64,000 nucleotides of DNA from Gelidibacter salicanalis (GCF_016469035.1 NZ_JAEHJZ010000047.1:1-64000); one strand, 5' to 3'. Shown: positions 44,857 through 55,195, numbered from the stretch's first letter. Numbers and translations are program-made. The notes: generated from the letters alone by a model not told the origin.

Positions 44857-47772
44857 ATGCGATTACTTGTTTCCCTCGTTTTATGTTTTTTTATTTTTAA
44901 AAGTTCTGCCCAGAACTCTAAAAATCCATTGGCAACAAAGGATGCAGTAGCACAACAAAAATGGGTAGATCATATTTATGACAACATGGATCTTCGTCAG
45001 CGCATTGGTCAGTTGTTTATGGCCAGGGCATTGTCTAACGGTAATAAATCCAATGAGGCTGAAGTTGCCAAGCTCATTAACGAGTATCACATTGGTGGTC
45101 TTATCTATTCCACAGGTGGCCCCGTAAAACAAGCCAAGCTAAACAACCGGTACCAAGCCATTTCCAAAGTACCGCTGTTGATTGGTATGGATGCAGAATG
45201 GGGGTTGAGCATGCGCTTAGATTCTACTTATGCATTTCCGTATAATATGACCCTTGGTGCCATTACTGATAATAATCTTATAGAGCAAATGGGCAAACAG
45301 CTTGGTGAGCATTGCAAACGTATTGGAGTCCATTTTAATTTTGCGCCTGACGTAGATATCAATACCAATCCTAAAAACCCGATTATTGGCAACCGCTCTT
45401 TTGGAGAGGATAGAGATAATGTAACTGCAAAGTCCTTGGCGTTTATGAAAGGAATCCAAGGCGCTGGTGTATTGGCCAATGCGAAACATTTTCCAGGGCA
45501 TGGTGATACAGATACTGATAGTCACAAAACGCTCCCTACCATAAATTTTAATGAAAAACGCATTGACTCCATAGAGCTCTATCCTTATAAAAAACTGATC
45601 AATGAAGGCTTGTCCAGTGTTATGGTGGCTCATTTAAACGTGCCCAGTCTAGAACCCAAACTTGGTACACCATCTTCTTTATCTAAACGTATTATTACTG
45701 ATCTTTTAAAGGAGCGCTTACAATTTGAAGGCTTAATTTTTACAGATGCTTTAGAAATGAAAGGGGTGTCTAACTTTAGTAAACCTGGAGATATTGATCT
45801 GGCTGCGTTTATGGCAGGAAATGATGTGCTATTAATTTCTGAAAACATTCCTGTAGCCATTGATAAAATGGTCGCAGCATATGAGTCTAAAGTATATACG
45901 GAAGAACGTTTGGCACATTCAGTTAAAAAGATTTTAATGGCCAAATACAAGGTAGGCCTTAATAAATATGTGCCCATAGGCACTAAAAATCTTGTAAAGG
46001 ACCTTAACAGATTAAAAGACGATCTGCTCTACGAACAGCTCATGGAAAACGCCATTACCGTGGTGCGTAATCAAAAGCAAATCCTGCCTTTAAGACATTT
46101 GGAAACAAAAAAAATTGCTTATGTAGAAATGGGTGATGCGGTTGATAATTCGGCATATCTAGAGGAATTAAGAAAATACACTAAAGTGCACAACATCAAA
46201 GCTGATAAGTTAGATGAACTCTTGACCAAGCTTCAAAATTACAATACGGTTATTGTAGGCTTTCACAAATCGAACGTCAATCCATGGAAACCGTATCAGT
46301 TTTCAGAAAAGGAGCTGACTTGGCTTTATGAAATTGCACGCACCAACACCGTGGTGTTGGATGTTTTTGCGCGTCCGTATGCACTTATCGATTTACATTC
46401 TATAAAAAACATAGAAGGAATCGTGGTGAGTTATCAAAATAGTGAGATTTCCATGCGTAAATCGGCACAACTTATTTTTGGAGCCATTCCGGCAAAAGGA
46501 ACCTTGCCAGTATCTACCGGAGAAAACTTTAAAGTTGGGAAGGGATTTATCTATAACAGTTTAGAATCCTTAAGCTATGGACTTCCCGAATCAGTTGGGA
46601 TGAGTTCAGAAAAATTGAAAAAACTGGACTCTATGGCTAAAATTACTATTGCCCTTAAAGCGGCACCTGGATTGCAGTTATTGGTAGCCAGAAGAGGAAA
46701 AGTTATTTACAATAAAGCCTTTGGAAAACATACCTATGACGGTAATGAGATGGTCGATTTAGATGATATGTACGACGTTGCTTCGCTGACAAAAATTTTA
46801 GCAACCTTGCCATTACTGATGGAATTGGAAGAACAGGGTATGGTCTCTACGGAAACTAAACTGTCTCAAATTTTACCAGAGTATAGAGAATCCAATAAAA
46901 AGAACATCACCTTAAAACAGATGCTCTCTCATTATGCACGACTAAAGCCATGGATCCCCTTCTACACAGCTACTTTAGATGCTGCTAAGAAACCCGATCC
47001 CAAATACTATAGAAGAACGTCGAGCCCGATGTTTAACGTAAAGGTGGCCGAGGAGATGTATTTGAGACATGATTATCCTGACACCCTTCAAAAAATAATT
47101 AGAGACACAGATTTGCTACCAACATTACGTTACAGATATAGTGATTTCCCGTATTTTATTCTGAAAAAATATATTGAGCGCCATTATCAAAAAGGATTGG
47201 ATGAGTTGGTCCAAGAGCATTTTTACCAGTCTTTGGGCGCTAACCACACCACTTATAATCCATCATCCAAATTTAGCAATACGCAATTAGTACCTTCTGA
47301 AGAAGATAATTATTACAGATATCAAACCATTCAAGGCTATGTGCATGACATGGGAGCAGCTATGCAAAATGGTGTTGGTGGCCATGCAGGTATTTTTAGC
47401 AATAGCAATGACATTGCAAAAATGATGCAGATGTACCTTCAAAAAGGGTTTTATGGAGGAAAACGATATTTAAATACTGAAACCATTGACAAATTTAACA
47501 CCTGTTATTATTGCGAAACTGGAGTAAGAAGAGGGATTGGATTTGATAAACCTCAATTGGGGACGGCCGGACCAACCTGCGGATGTGTTTCATTATCTAG
47601 TTTTGGACATTCCGGATTTACAGGTACTTACGCTTGGGCTGATCCTGATCAGGAAATTGTTTATGTATTTTTGTCCAATAGAACTTATCCTTCCGCTGCT
47701 AACAACACCTTGATTAAGAAAGGGATTAGAACCGAAATCCAACGGCTGATCTATGAAGCAATCATTGATTAA
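44857..47772 (+). CDS. exported GH3 glycosidase fused to serine hydrolase (beta-lactamase-like)
   Basis: A 971-residue two-enzyme protein with a signal peptide (ends near FKSSAQ). Residues about 40-360 are a GH3 catalytic domain with the NagZ-type motif KHFPGHGDTDTDSH near 209, which in NagZ provides the His/Asp general acid pair. This points to beta-N-acetylhexosaminidase activity on muropeptides. A GH3 C-terminal domain follows (about 390-560). Residues about 590-965 are a class C beta-lactamase/DD-peptidase-like domain with SLTK near 642 (SxxK), RYSD near 760 (YxN position) and GHSGFTG near 918. The pairing suggests one protein trimming both glycan and peptide of peptidoglycan fragments in the periplasm. 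Aspartate replaces asparagine in YSN. Confidence 0.87.
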   Translation: MRLLVSLVLCFFIFKSSAQNSKNPLATKDAVAQQKWVDHIYDNMDLRQRIGQLFMARALSNGNKSNEAEVAKLINEYHIGGLIYSTGGPVKQAKLNNRYQAISKVPLLIGMDAEWGLSMRLDSTYAFPYNMTLGAITDNNLIEQMGKQLGEHCKRIGVHFNFAPDVDINTNPKNPIIGNRSFGEDRDNVTAKSLAFMKGIQGAGVLANAKHFPGHGDTDTDSHKTLPTINFNEKRIDSIELYPYKKLINEGLSSVMVAHLNVPSLEPKLGTPSSLSKRIITDLLKERLQFEGLIFTDALEMKGVSNFSKPGDIDLAAFMAGNDVLLISENIPVAIDKMVAAYESKVYTEERLAHSVKKILMAKYKVGLNKYVPIGTKNLVKDLNRLKDDLLYEQLMENAITVVRNQKQILPLRHLETKKIAYVEMGDAVDNSAYLEELRKYTKVHNIKADKLDELLTKLQNYNTVIVGFHKSNVNPWKPYQFSEKELTWLYEIARTNTVVLDVFARPYALIDLHSIKNIEGIVVSYQNSEISMRKSAQLIFGAIPAKGTLPVSTGENFKVGKGFIYNSLESLSYGLPESVGMSSEKLKKLDSMAKITIALKAAPGLQLLVARRGKVIYNKAFGKHTYDGNEMVDLDDMYDVASLTKILATLPLLMELEEQGMVSTETKLSQILPEYRESNKKNITLKQMLSHYARLKPWIPFYTATLDAAKKPDPKYYRRTSSPMFNVKVAEEMYLRHDYPDTLQKIIRDTDLLPTLRYRYSDFPYFILKKYIERHYQKGLDELVQEHFYQSLGANHTTYNPSSKFSNTQLVPSEEDNYYRYQTIQGYVHDMGAAMQNGVGGHAGIFSNSNDIAKMMQMYLQKGFYGGKRYLNTETIDKFNTCYYCETGVRRGIGFDKPQLGTAGPTCGCVSLSSFGHSGFTGTYAWADPDQEIVYVFLSNRTYPSAANNTLIKKGIRTEIQRLIYEAIID

Positions 47773-47849
47773 AAAGCGTGTCAGTTGTAAGCACTTAAAG
47801 TTTGAAGCGACAATCTTTAGAGCTTACAAAAATTTAACTTTAAAATCTC

Positions 47850-47857
47850 TAACTTTG
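47850..47857 (+). promoter_or_regulatory. -7 box of bshA
   Basis: TAACTTTG, a full TAnnTTTG match, lies 50 bases before the bshA start. No convincing -33 box was found. Confidence 0.4.
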
Positions 47858-47907
47858 CCGCCAAAACCATAGGTGCATTTTGGTGCTCATCACTTAAAAA
47901 TCAAAAC

Positions 47908-49047
47908 ATGAAAATAGGAATTGTATGTTACCCAACCTTTGGTGGTAGTGGTGTAGTGGCAACCGAGTTGGGTCTCGCCTTGTCAAAACGCGGTCATGAA
48001 ATCCATTTTATCACGTATAGTCAACCTGTCAGACTGGATCTATTGGGCAGCCATGTGCACTATCATGAAGTTAATGTTCCTGAATATCCGCTGTTTTTAT
48101 ACCAACCCTATGAATTGGCACTGTCCAGTAAGTTAGTAGACATGGTGAAGTTGCACGGTATTGAAATCTTACATGTGCATTATGCAATTCCACATGCCTA
48201 TGCCGCCTATATGGCAAAAATGATGCTGCAAGAAGAAGGCATCTACGTGCCTATTGTGACTACACTTCACGGTACAGATATTACATTGGTAGGCAGCCAT
48301 CCGTTTTACAAACCGGCTGTCACCTTTAGCATCAACAAATCAGATGCGGTAACCTCTGTGTCTCAAAGTTTAAAAGATGAGACTATGCGTCTCTTTGATA
48401 TTAAAAACGAGATTGACGTGGTGCCTAATTTTATAGATTTTAGCCGACATAAAACACATTTTTCAGATTGTCAGCGCCATATAATAGCTGATGCCAATGA
48501 AAGAATTATAACTCATATTAGTAACTTCCGCAAAGTAAAGCAGATTCCTGATGTCATTAAAATATTTTATAACATTCAAAAACAAATGCCTGCAAAGTTG
48601 CTGATGGTAGGTGAGGGGCCTGAAAAGTTGGAAGCAGAACGTCTTTGCGTAAAATTGGGAATTGAAGATAAAGTCGTTTTTTTTGGTAACAGTAATGAGA
48701 TTGATAAGATTCTTTGCTTTAGTGATTTGTTTCTATTGCCTTCGCAAACAGAAAGTTTTGGTTTGGCAGCTTTAGAAGCCATGGCCTCGGGGGTCCCTGT
48801 AATTTCAAGTAATACCGGTGGCATTCCAGAAGTTAACATTGAGGGTGTCTCAGGTTTTTTAAGTAATGTGAATGATGTAGAAGATATGTCAAACAATGCC
48901 ATTTATATTTTAAGTGATGATCAACGACTCGATACCTTTAAAGTGAATGCTGCAAAAGAAGCCGCAAAATTTGGTATCAGTAAGGTCGTACCACAATACG
49001 AAGCTATTTACGTTCGAACCCTAAAAGAAAGTCTGTTAGCAAAATAA
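47908..49047 (+). CDS. bshA: N-acetyl-alpha-D-glucosaminyl L-malate synthase
   Basis: Makes GlcNAc-malate from UDP-GlcNAc and L-malate, the first step of bacillithiol synthesis. The 379-residue GT4 glycosyltransferase has MKIGIVCYPTFGGSGVVATELG at the N-terminus, ITYSQPVRLD near 35, TTLHGTDITLVG near 113 and the donor-binding ESFGLAALEAMASGVPVISSNTGGIPEV near 281-310. These blocks are those of BshA. Bacillithiol is the main low-molecular-weight thiol in many Bacteroidota, so glutathione is probably not made; this matters for reading the GshB-like gene at 60495. Confidence 0.95.
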   Translation: MKIGIVCYPTFGGSGVVATELGLALSKRGHEIHFITYSQPVRLDLLGSHVHYHEVNVPEYPLFLYQPYELALSSKLVDMVKLHGIEILHVHYAIPHAYAAYMAKMMLQEEGIYVPIVTTLHGTDITLVGSHPFYKPAVTFSINKSDAVTSVSQSLKDETMRLFDIKNEIDVVPNFIDFSRHKTHFSDCQRHIIADANERIITHISNFRKVKQIPDVIKIFYNIQKQMPAKLLMVGEGPEKLEAERLCVKLGIEDKVVFFGNSNEIDKILCFSDLFLLPSQTESFGLAALEAMASGVPVISSNTGGIPEVNIEGVSGFLSNVNDVEDMSNNAIYILSDDQRLDTFKVNAAKEAAKFGISKVVPQYEAIYVRTLKESLLAK

Positions 49048-49105
49048 CGCTATCTTTACCCTCTTCCTTAAACTCGATTTACTGGAAGGCAAAATTTCAA
49101 AGTAC

Positions 49106-50128
49106 ATGGTTACGATTAAAGTTAATTCTTTGCCAGTAGATTTAGTCATTCTCGATTTGGCTGAAGCATTTCAAATACCCTACCAGCTCAATTGTAAGGA
49201 GTATCATTTAGAACTCACTGAAAAGGTTGGTAAAGGCTATATAAAAGCTATGATGCTCGAGTCTGGATTGGGCATCATTGAATACAATTGTCAATTTAAC
49301 ATGGATATAGAAATCCAGTTTGTTAAGGATTTTACGCATCCCTTAAAATTTCTCTACTGTACAAAGGGTCATTTTGACCATCGGTTTTCTAATGAAGAGC
49401 AACTTCATGACTTACAAGAATACCAGCAGGCAATTGTCGCGAGCAAAGATTACAATGGCCATGTCATTCGATTTCAGAAAGATCAGGAGATCAATCTGTA
49501 CAGTCTAGAAATGGACAGAGAACGTTTTACGCTTCATGATGAATGCGCCTCCGAACTCATTAAAACAGATCTTGAAGCTATATTTGGAGATGTTTGGGCC
49601 ACAAATAGCTTTTATCATGAAGGGTATTACAGTTTGGCGCTTGCCGAAGTATTTGAAGATATAAAAGCTTTTCAGGACAGCTTTTTCCTTAGATATATTT
49701 TTATGATTAGTTGTGGATATCAATTGCTGGGGAAACAAATTGTGCAGTACCAAGACGACTTAAACAATGAAGAAAACCGTCACGTCTTAAGACAATATGA
49801 AGTGTCTAAGGTAAAAGAAGCAGTCCAGGTTATTAAACAGAACATTGAAAAAACCTATACCATTAGCGACATTGGTAGAGAAGTTGGCCTGACCGATGCA
49901 AAATTACAAGAAGGTTTTAAAGTTCTATACAAAACCACGGTAAATAATTATATCAATGAAGTACGTTTAGACCTTGCCTCATCGTTGTTGAGGGATACAA
50001 ATTTCAACATTTCAGAAGTGGTCTATAAAATCGGGTTAACGAGTCGTAGCTACTTTTCCAAAATTTTTAGGGAAGCCTACAATATGACACCTACCGAGTA
50101 TCGGAATATGTATTTAAAAAAGTCATAA
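49106..50128 (+). CDS. AraC-family transcriptional regulator
   Basis: A cytosolic DNA-binding protein of 340 residues. The C-terminal 100 residues (about 235-335) carry two helix-turn-helix units with YTISDIGREVGLTDAKLQEGFK and VYKIGLTSRSYFSKIFREAYNMTPTEYRN, the classic AraC/XylS end. The N-terminal part shows no clear cupin motif (YNCQFNMDIEIQ, ILYCTKGHFDH-like), so the effector is unknown. Starts at an ATG 58 bases after bshA, in the same direction. It may regulate nearby genes, but no operator can be read. Downstream terminator at 50220-50250. Confidence 0.88.
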   Translation: MVTIKVNSLPVDLVILDLAEAFQIPYQLNCKEYHLELTEKVGKGYIKAMMLESGLGIIEYNCQFNMDIEIQFVKDFTHPLKFLYCTKGHFDHRFSNEEQLHDLQEYQQAIVASKDYNGHVIRFQKDQEINLYSLEMDRERFTLHDECASELIKTDLEAIFGDVWATNSFYHEGYYSLALAEVFEDIKAFQDSFFLRYIFMISCGYQLLGKQIVQYQDDLNNEENRHVLRQYEVSKVKEAVQVIKQNIEKTYTISDIGREVGLTDAKLQEGFKVLYKTTVNNYINEVRLDLASSLLRDTNFNISEVVYKIGLTSRSYFSKIFREAYNMTPTEYRNMYLKKS

Positions 50129-50219
50129 AAGAGAAAGTGTCTTATTAATTCTTAAACCATTCTGAGCTTTGCATATTTGAAGAGCACTCTAGGAGAGTCC
50201 CGAGAAGATACTATAAAAA

Positions 50220-50250
50220 AAGCCGTTTCAACTAGTGTTGAGACGGCTTC
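50220..50250. terminator. bidirectional terminator hairpin
   Basis: AAGCCGTTTCAAC (50220-50232) pairs with GTTGAGACGGCTT (50237-50249), one G-U pair, loop TAGT. An A run lies on the left and CTTCTTT on the right. Genes converge here, so it can serve both strands. A near-identical hairpin is at 61644-61680. Confidence 0.75.
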
Positions 50251-50295
50251 TTCTTTAGTATAAGCTTCACTACGGAAGCGGTGGATTATTAGATA

Positions 50296-50796
50296 TTAGA
50301 ATTGGTATCTGATCCCTAAGGCAATATCAAAATCTAAATCATCATTCCCAAAATAATCATCTCCAAAACCTAACTCTGGTCTAAAGTCTAATGATAGCAT
50401 TAATGGAATGTCAAAATTATATTCAATTCCTACTTGACCTGCAATAAAAACAAAAGTTTCACTGTCATCTCTATTAGGCAGACGATAATCATCATCATAG
50501 CTGTAATTCGCAATACCTGCTCCAGGACCCGCATACCAATTAAAACCCCCATCAATGTTCCATACCCATTGGTAAATACCTGCTAGTTTAAAGCCATCAT
50601 ATTTATCTCCACTTCTAATTCCTAAATCCAATTCTAAACGATTGTCTGCGCCTAATGCACGTTGGTAAGAGACTTCAGCCCCAAAGCCGTCACTGTCTCC
50701 TAAACGTAACCCAATAGCATTTTCAGCAATATCCTGAGCGTTCATCATCATAGAGCCGCCAATAAAAGCAACCGCAATTAAAAATATTTTTTTCAT
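50296..50796 (-). CDS. small outer-membrane beta-barrel protein
   Basis: A 166-residue secreted protein. The ATG at 50796 gives MKKIFLIAVAFIGGSMMMNAQD, a clean signal peptide; an upstream in-frame start (50829) would add residues before it and lies on the wrong side of the promoter box. The mature part has alternating beta strands (RLGDSDGFGAEVSYQRAL, DNRLELDLGI, FKLAGIYQWVW) and ends in the aromatic-terminal ALGIRYQF, typical of eight-stranded barrels. Glycine and aspartate are abundant in the loops. The function is unknown (OmpW/OmpX-like size). Confidence 0.8.
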   Translation of the reverse strand: MKKIFLIAVAFIGGSMMMNAQDIAENAIGLRLGDSDGFGAEVSYQRALGADNRLELDLGIRSGDKYDGFKLAGIYQWVWNIDGGFNWYAGPGAGIANYSYDDDYRLPNRDDSETFVFIAGQVGIEYNFDIPLMLSLDFRPELGFGDDYFGNDDLDFDIALGIRYQF

Positions 50797-50818
50797 AATT
50801 AAAGTTTTTAAGTTTAAA

Positions 50819-50852
50819 CAAAAATACATTTTGAATTGTTATAATTAACAAA
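50819..50852 (-). promoter_or_regulatory. promoter of the small beta-barrel gene
   Basis: On the minus strand, TTTG (50852-50849) and TATTTTTG (50826-50819) are 22 bases apart. The -7 box ends 22 bases before the ATG at 50796. Slightly long spacing but otherwise a good match. Confidence 0.55.
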
Positions 50853-50941
50853 ATAATCCGCCAACTTTCTGTTAAAATTCGTTAAATACCCCTAATTTTA
50901 GGGTATTCTTTTAACAACAAACAAGAATCTCACACATCCCA

Positions 50942-53869
50942 ATGCTTAAAGACCTTAACACGCCATTCCAAGACCTTAAAAATGAACTGGAAGGCCAATT
51001 TTTTACAGACAATTTAATGAAAGCGCTCTATGCTACAGACGCGTCTGTTTATAGAAAATTACCCATTGCCGTTGCATATCCAAAGACTATAAAGGACATA
51101 AAATTGCTGATTAAGTTTGCAAAAATCCATAAAACCTCTTTAATTCCACGCACGGCAGGAACCTCTTTAGCGGGACAATGTGTAGGCGAAGGTATTGTGG
51201 TAGATGTTTCTAAACATTTTACAAAAATCCTCGACATCAATGAAAAGGCACAAACGGTTACAGTGCAACCAGGTGTTGTACGGGATGAACTTAATAATTA
51301 CCTAAAACCATTCGGGTTGTTTTTCGGACCAAACACCTCAACGTCCAATCGGTGTATGATTGGCGGCATGGTGGGGAACAATTCTTCTGGCACCACTTCC
51401 ATTCAATATGGTGTTACCAGAGATAAAGTGGTCCAAATGAAGACTATTTTAAGCGATGGAAGCGAGGCGGTCTTTAAGAACACGACTAAGGATGAATTTT
51501 TCGAAAAAACCAAAATGGATACCTTAGAAGGTCGTATCTATCAAAACATCTTTGAAGAACTACAACCAGAACAGGTACAACAACGCATTGAAGATAATTT
51601 TCCAAAACCTGAAATCCACAGAAGAAATACAGGGTACGCTATTGATGAGCTATTAAAGAGCGCCGTGTTTAACCCAAGCTCAGAGCAGTTCAATATGTGT
51701 AAACTCTTATCGGGAAGTGAAGGCACCTTAGCGTTTACCACAGAAATCACTTTAAAGTTAGATGCACTCCCACCAAGTGAAAGTATGATGGTGGCCGCGC
51801 ATTTTCACACTATTGAAGCCTGTTTGCAAAGTGTCGAAATGACCATGCAGCACCATCTTTTTACCTGTGAAATGATGGATAAAACCATTTTAGACTGTAC
51901 CAAACAAAATAAAACACAAGCAGAAAATAGAGCTTTTATCATTGATGATCCTCAAGCCATATTAATGTGTGAAGTACGCGCAACTACCTTCGAAGCTGTA
52001 CAACAACAAACGGATGCCCTTGTAAAAGCAATTCAGGAATCGGGATTGAGTTACGCTGCTCCTGTTCTGATAGGAAACGAGATTGAAAAAGCGGTAGAGC
52101 TGCGAAAAGCAGGATTGGGACTTTTAGGCAATATGATAGGCGATAAAAAATCGGCGGCATGTATAGAGGATACTGCGGTAGCGTTACCGGATTTAGCCAA
52201 TTATATTAGCGAGTTTACACAACTGATGAAAGGTCATAATCAAGAAGCCATTTATTATGCACACGCTGGTGCGGGAGAATTACATTTAAGACCCATTTTA
52301 AACCTTAAAAAGAGTGAAGATGTAACGCTCTTTAGACAAATTACGACGGACGTGGCGCATCTGGTCAAAAAATATCAGGGCTCGATGAGTGGCGAGCATG
52401 GCGATGGAATTGTTAGAGCTGAATTTATCCCGTTGATGATTGGGGACGAGAATTATCAGTTGTTAAAACGTATAAAAAGCCTCTTCGATCCGTACAATAT
52501 TTTCAATCCAGGGAAAATTGTTGACGCCTATCCCATGGATGAAGACTTGCGGTACCAACCGGATAGAACCGAGCCGGAAATAGAAACCTTATTGGATTTT
52601 TCTGCCTCTTTAGGTATTTTAAGGGAAGCTGAAAAATGCAACGGCTCTGGCGACTGTAGAAAACTTCCTGAATTTGGCGGAACGATGTGCCCGAGCTACA
52701 GAGCCACCAGAAACGAAAAAGACACCACCCGTGCTAGAGCAAATGCCTTACGCGAGTTTTTGACCAATTCAAACAAAGCCAACAAATTTGACCATCACGA
52801 ATTAAAAGAAGTATTTGATCTTTGCCTGAGTTGTAAAGCTTGTGCTAGTGAATGCCCCAGCAGTGTGGATGTGGCCAGTTTAAAGGCGGAATTTCAATAC
52901 CAATACCAAAAGGCAAATGGCGTTTCATTAAGAACAAAACTGTTTGCTTATAACAATGATTTGAACAATTTGGCCAGCAAGGTTCCTCAGCTCACAAATT
53001 TCTTTTTCACTAACCCGTTAACCTCCTCAATTATAAAGAGCATCTTCAAAATAGCCAAAGAACGAACCTTACCATTAATTTCAATTAAAAGTTTAGATAA
53101 CTATATTAAAAATTGTAAAAATCAAATAGTTGATAAAAAATTTATTAAGACAATTTATTTTTTTAATGATGAGTTTACCAACCATTTGGACGCGGCCATT
53201 GGAAGAGATGCAATCAACTTACTAAGGGGTTTGAATTATCAAATTAAGTTCGTTTCACACGCTGAATCTGGGCGTGCATTTTTATCTAAAGGATTATTGG
53301 AACAAGCTAAAAAAGTAGCCAATACCAATGTTGCTTTGTTTAAGGATTTGATTTCTGCAGAGACGCCATTAATCGGTATCGAACCCTCCGCAATCTTAAC
53401 TTTTACTGATGAATACCCAAAACTCGCCGACAATAAACAAGCAGCCAAAAGCATTGCTAAGCACACCTTGTTGATCGAAGAATTCATTCAACAGGAAATA
53501 CTGTTGAACAACATTACGGCTTCGCAATTTACAACAGAAGCTAAAACGATCAAATTCCATGGGCATTGCCATCAAAAGGCACTGCGAAACCAACTCTCGA
53601 GTTTTGCTGTTTTGAATCTGCCAGAAAATTATAAAGTCACCATAATTCCAAGTGGCTGCTGCGGTATGGCAGGGAGTTTTGGTTATGAAAAGGAACATTA
53701 TGAGGTCAGCATGCAAGTAGGGGAGCAAACATTGTTCCCTGCGGTGAGATTAGCTTCAGAAGGCACGGTGATTTCAGCAAATGGAACCAGTTGCAGACAT
53801 CAAATTAAAGATGGTACACAGAGGGAGGCCTTACATCCCATCACTATTCTGAGACGCGCACTAGTATAA
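50942..53869 (+). CDS. FAD-linked oxidase with Fe-S domain (GlcD/YdiJ-like)
   Basis: A 975-residue fusion of a flavin oxidase and an Fe-S electron carrier. Residues about 35-290 bind FAD in the PCMH fold (PRTAGTSLAGQCVG near 75, GGMVGNNSSGT near 140). The FAD-oxidase C-terminal domain runs to about 540 (HAGAGELHLRP near 440, GSMSGEHGDGIVR near 480). Then two 4Fe-4S motifs (CNGSGDC..CPSY near 567, CLSCKACASECP near 627) and a CCG domain (HGHCHQKAL near 878, SGCCGMAGSFG near 903) follow. Relatives oxidise D-lactate, glycolate or D-2-hydroxyglutarate (YdiJ). The substrate is not resolved. It is monocistronic and divergent from a small barrel gene. Confidence 0.87.
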   Translation: MLKDLNTPFQDLKNELEGQFFTDNLMKALYATDASVYRKLPIAVAYPKTIKDIKLLIKFAKIHKTSLIPRTAGTSLAGQCVGEGIVVDVSKHFTKILDINEKAQTVTVQPGVVRDELNNYLKPFGLFFGPNTSTSNRCMIGGMVGNNSSGTTSIQYGVTRDKVVQMKTILSDGSEAVFKNTTKDEFFEKTKMDTLEGRIYQNIFEELQPEQVQQRIEDNFPKPEIHRRNTGYAIDELLKSAVFNPSSEQFNMCKLLSGSEGTLAFTTEITLKLDALPPSESMMVAAHFHTIEACLQSVEMTMQHHLFTCEMMDKTILDCTKQNKTQAENRAFIIDDPQAILMCEVRATTFEAVQQQTDALVKAIQESGLSYAAPVLIGNEIEKAVELRKAGLGLLGNMIGDKKSAACIEDTAVALPDLANYISEFTQLMKGHNQEAIYYAHAGAGELHLRPILNLKKSEDVTLFRQITTDVAHLVKKYQGSMSGEHGDGIVRAEFIPLMIGDENYQLLKRIKSLFDPYNIFNPGKIVDAYPMDEDLRYQPDRTEPEIETLLDFSASLGILREAEKCNGSGDCRKLPEFGGTMCPSYRATRNEKDTTRARANALREFLTNSNKANKFDHHELKEVFDLCLSCKACASECPSSVDVASLKAEFQYQYQKANGVSLRTKLFAYNNDLNNLASKVPQLTNFFFTNPLTSSIIKSIFKIAKERTLPLISIKSLDNYIKNCKNQIVDKKFIKTIYFFNDEFTNHLDAAIGRDAINLLRGLNYQIKFVSHAESGRAFLSKGLLEQAKKVANTNVALFKDLISAETPLIGIEPSAILTFTDEYPKLADNKQAAKSIAKHTLLIEEFIQQEILLNNITASQFTTEAKTIKFHGHCHQKALRNQLSSFAVLNLPENYKVTIIPSGCCGMAGSFGYEKEHYEVSMQVGEQTLFPAVRLASEGTVISANGTSCRHQIKDGTQREALHPITILRRALV

Positions 53870-54031
53870 CACATTTGTAGAAATAGAAAAATAGGAGTCA
53901 CTGATTGGTATAGTTACTAATAATATCCGACCAGTCGCAATTAATTAAAATACAATAAATTGATTTTGAACACCTTAACAAGTAGTGTTGGGATTTTATA
54001 AATTAAAAAACCTAAAAAGGTTTTAAAATCC

Positions 54032-54039
54032 TATTTTTG
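54032..54039 (+). promoter_or_regulatory. -7 box of aroC
   Basis: TATTTTTG, a full TAnnTTTG match, lies 41 bases before the aroC ATG. It follows a weak AAAACC/GGTTTT hairpin at 54007-54024. No convincing -33 box. Confidence 0.4.
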
Positions 54040-54080
54040 TTTCTCTCAGAATACAATTACATTAGCATAAAACAAATTAT

Positions 54081-55148
54081 ATGGCAGGGAATTCCTTCGG
54101 AAAATTGTTCAAACTCACCACTTTTGGCGAGTCTCATGGTGTCGCTATTGGCGGCGTAATTGATGGTTGCCCATCCGGCATAAAGTTAGATTTTGAAGCC
54201 ATCCAATTAGAAATGGACCGTCGTAAACCGGGACAATCAGATATTGTAACCCAAAGAAAAGAGTCAGACAAAGTCGAATTTCTATCGGGGATTTTTGAAG
54301 GACAAACTACAGGAACGCCCATAGGTTTTATGATTAAAAACACCAATCAGAAGTCTAATGACTATTCCCATATAAAGGACGTATACCGCCCCAGTCATGC
54401 TGATTACACTTATGACCAGAAATATGGCGTACGTGATTATAGAGGTGGTGGCAGGAGCTCAGCCCGAGAAACTGCATGTCGCGTTGTTGCCGGTGCCATA
54501 GCCAAACAAATGCTCAAAGACGTGAAGATTTATGCGTACACGTCTTCTGTTGGCGATCTATTTTTAGAGAAACCTTACCAAGAATTAGAATTTTCAAAGA
54601 TTGAAAGTAACACTGTACGTTGCCCTGATGAAACAATTGCAAATCAAATGATTGAGCGCATCAGAGAAATCAGGAAGCAAGGCGACACCATTGGTGGGAC
54701 AGTGACCTGTGTGATTCAAAACTTACCGGTTGGACTTGGAGAACCTGTTTTTGATAAATTACATGCGGAACTCGGCAAGGCAATGCTTTCTATTAACGCC
54801 GTTAAAGGTTTTGAATACGGCAGCGGATTCTGCGGTGCTAAAATGAAGGGCAGTGATCATAACGATCAATTCAATGCAGACGGCACTACAAAAACCAATT
54901 TATCTGGAGGCATCCAAGGCGGCATCAGCAATGGTATGGATATTTATTTTAGGGTTGCATTTAAACCTGTAGCCACCCTTATTCAAAAACAAAACACACT
55001 CGATAATAAAGGTAATATTGTAGAAATGCAGGGTAAAGGTAGGCATGACCCATGTGTGGTGCCAAGAGCCATCCCTATTGTAGAGGCCATGGCAGCCTTG
55101 GTTTTAGCAGATTACCAACTTTTGCGCAAGCAGGAGTCTCATAACTAA
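54081..55148 (+). CDS. aroC: chorismate synthase
   Basis: Converts EPSP to chorismate using reduced FMN, the last step of the shikimate pathway. The 355-residue protein has all signature blocks: [18 protein letters not shown] (residues 11-28), [13 protein letters not shown] near 48-60, [12 protein letters not shown] near 122, and [18 protein letters not shown] near 325-340. Normal length and ATG start. Only an 85-base gap with a hairpin separates it from the downstream symporter. Confidence 0.97.
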   Translation: MAGNSFGKLFKLTTFGESHGVAIGGVIDGCPSGIKLDFEAIQLEMDRRKPGQSDIVTQRKESDKVEFLSGIFEGQTTGTPIGFMIKNTNQKSNDYSHIKDVYRPSHADYTYDQKYGVRDYRGGGRSSARETACRVVAGAIAKQMLKDVKIYAYTSSVGDLFLEKPYQELEFSKIESNTVRCPDETIANQMIERIREIRKQGDTIGGTVTCVIQNLPVGLGEPVFDKLHAELGKAMLSINAVKGFEYGSGFCGAKMKGSDHNDQFNADGTTKTNLSGGIQGGISNGMDIYFRVAFKPVATLIQKQNTLDNKGNIVEMQGKGRHDPCVVPRAIPIVEAMAALVLADYQLLRKQESHN

Positions 55149-55195
55149 TATCGAGACAGACTCCGTTTCGAAATTATCTGTTTAGAAATGAAAAG

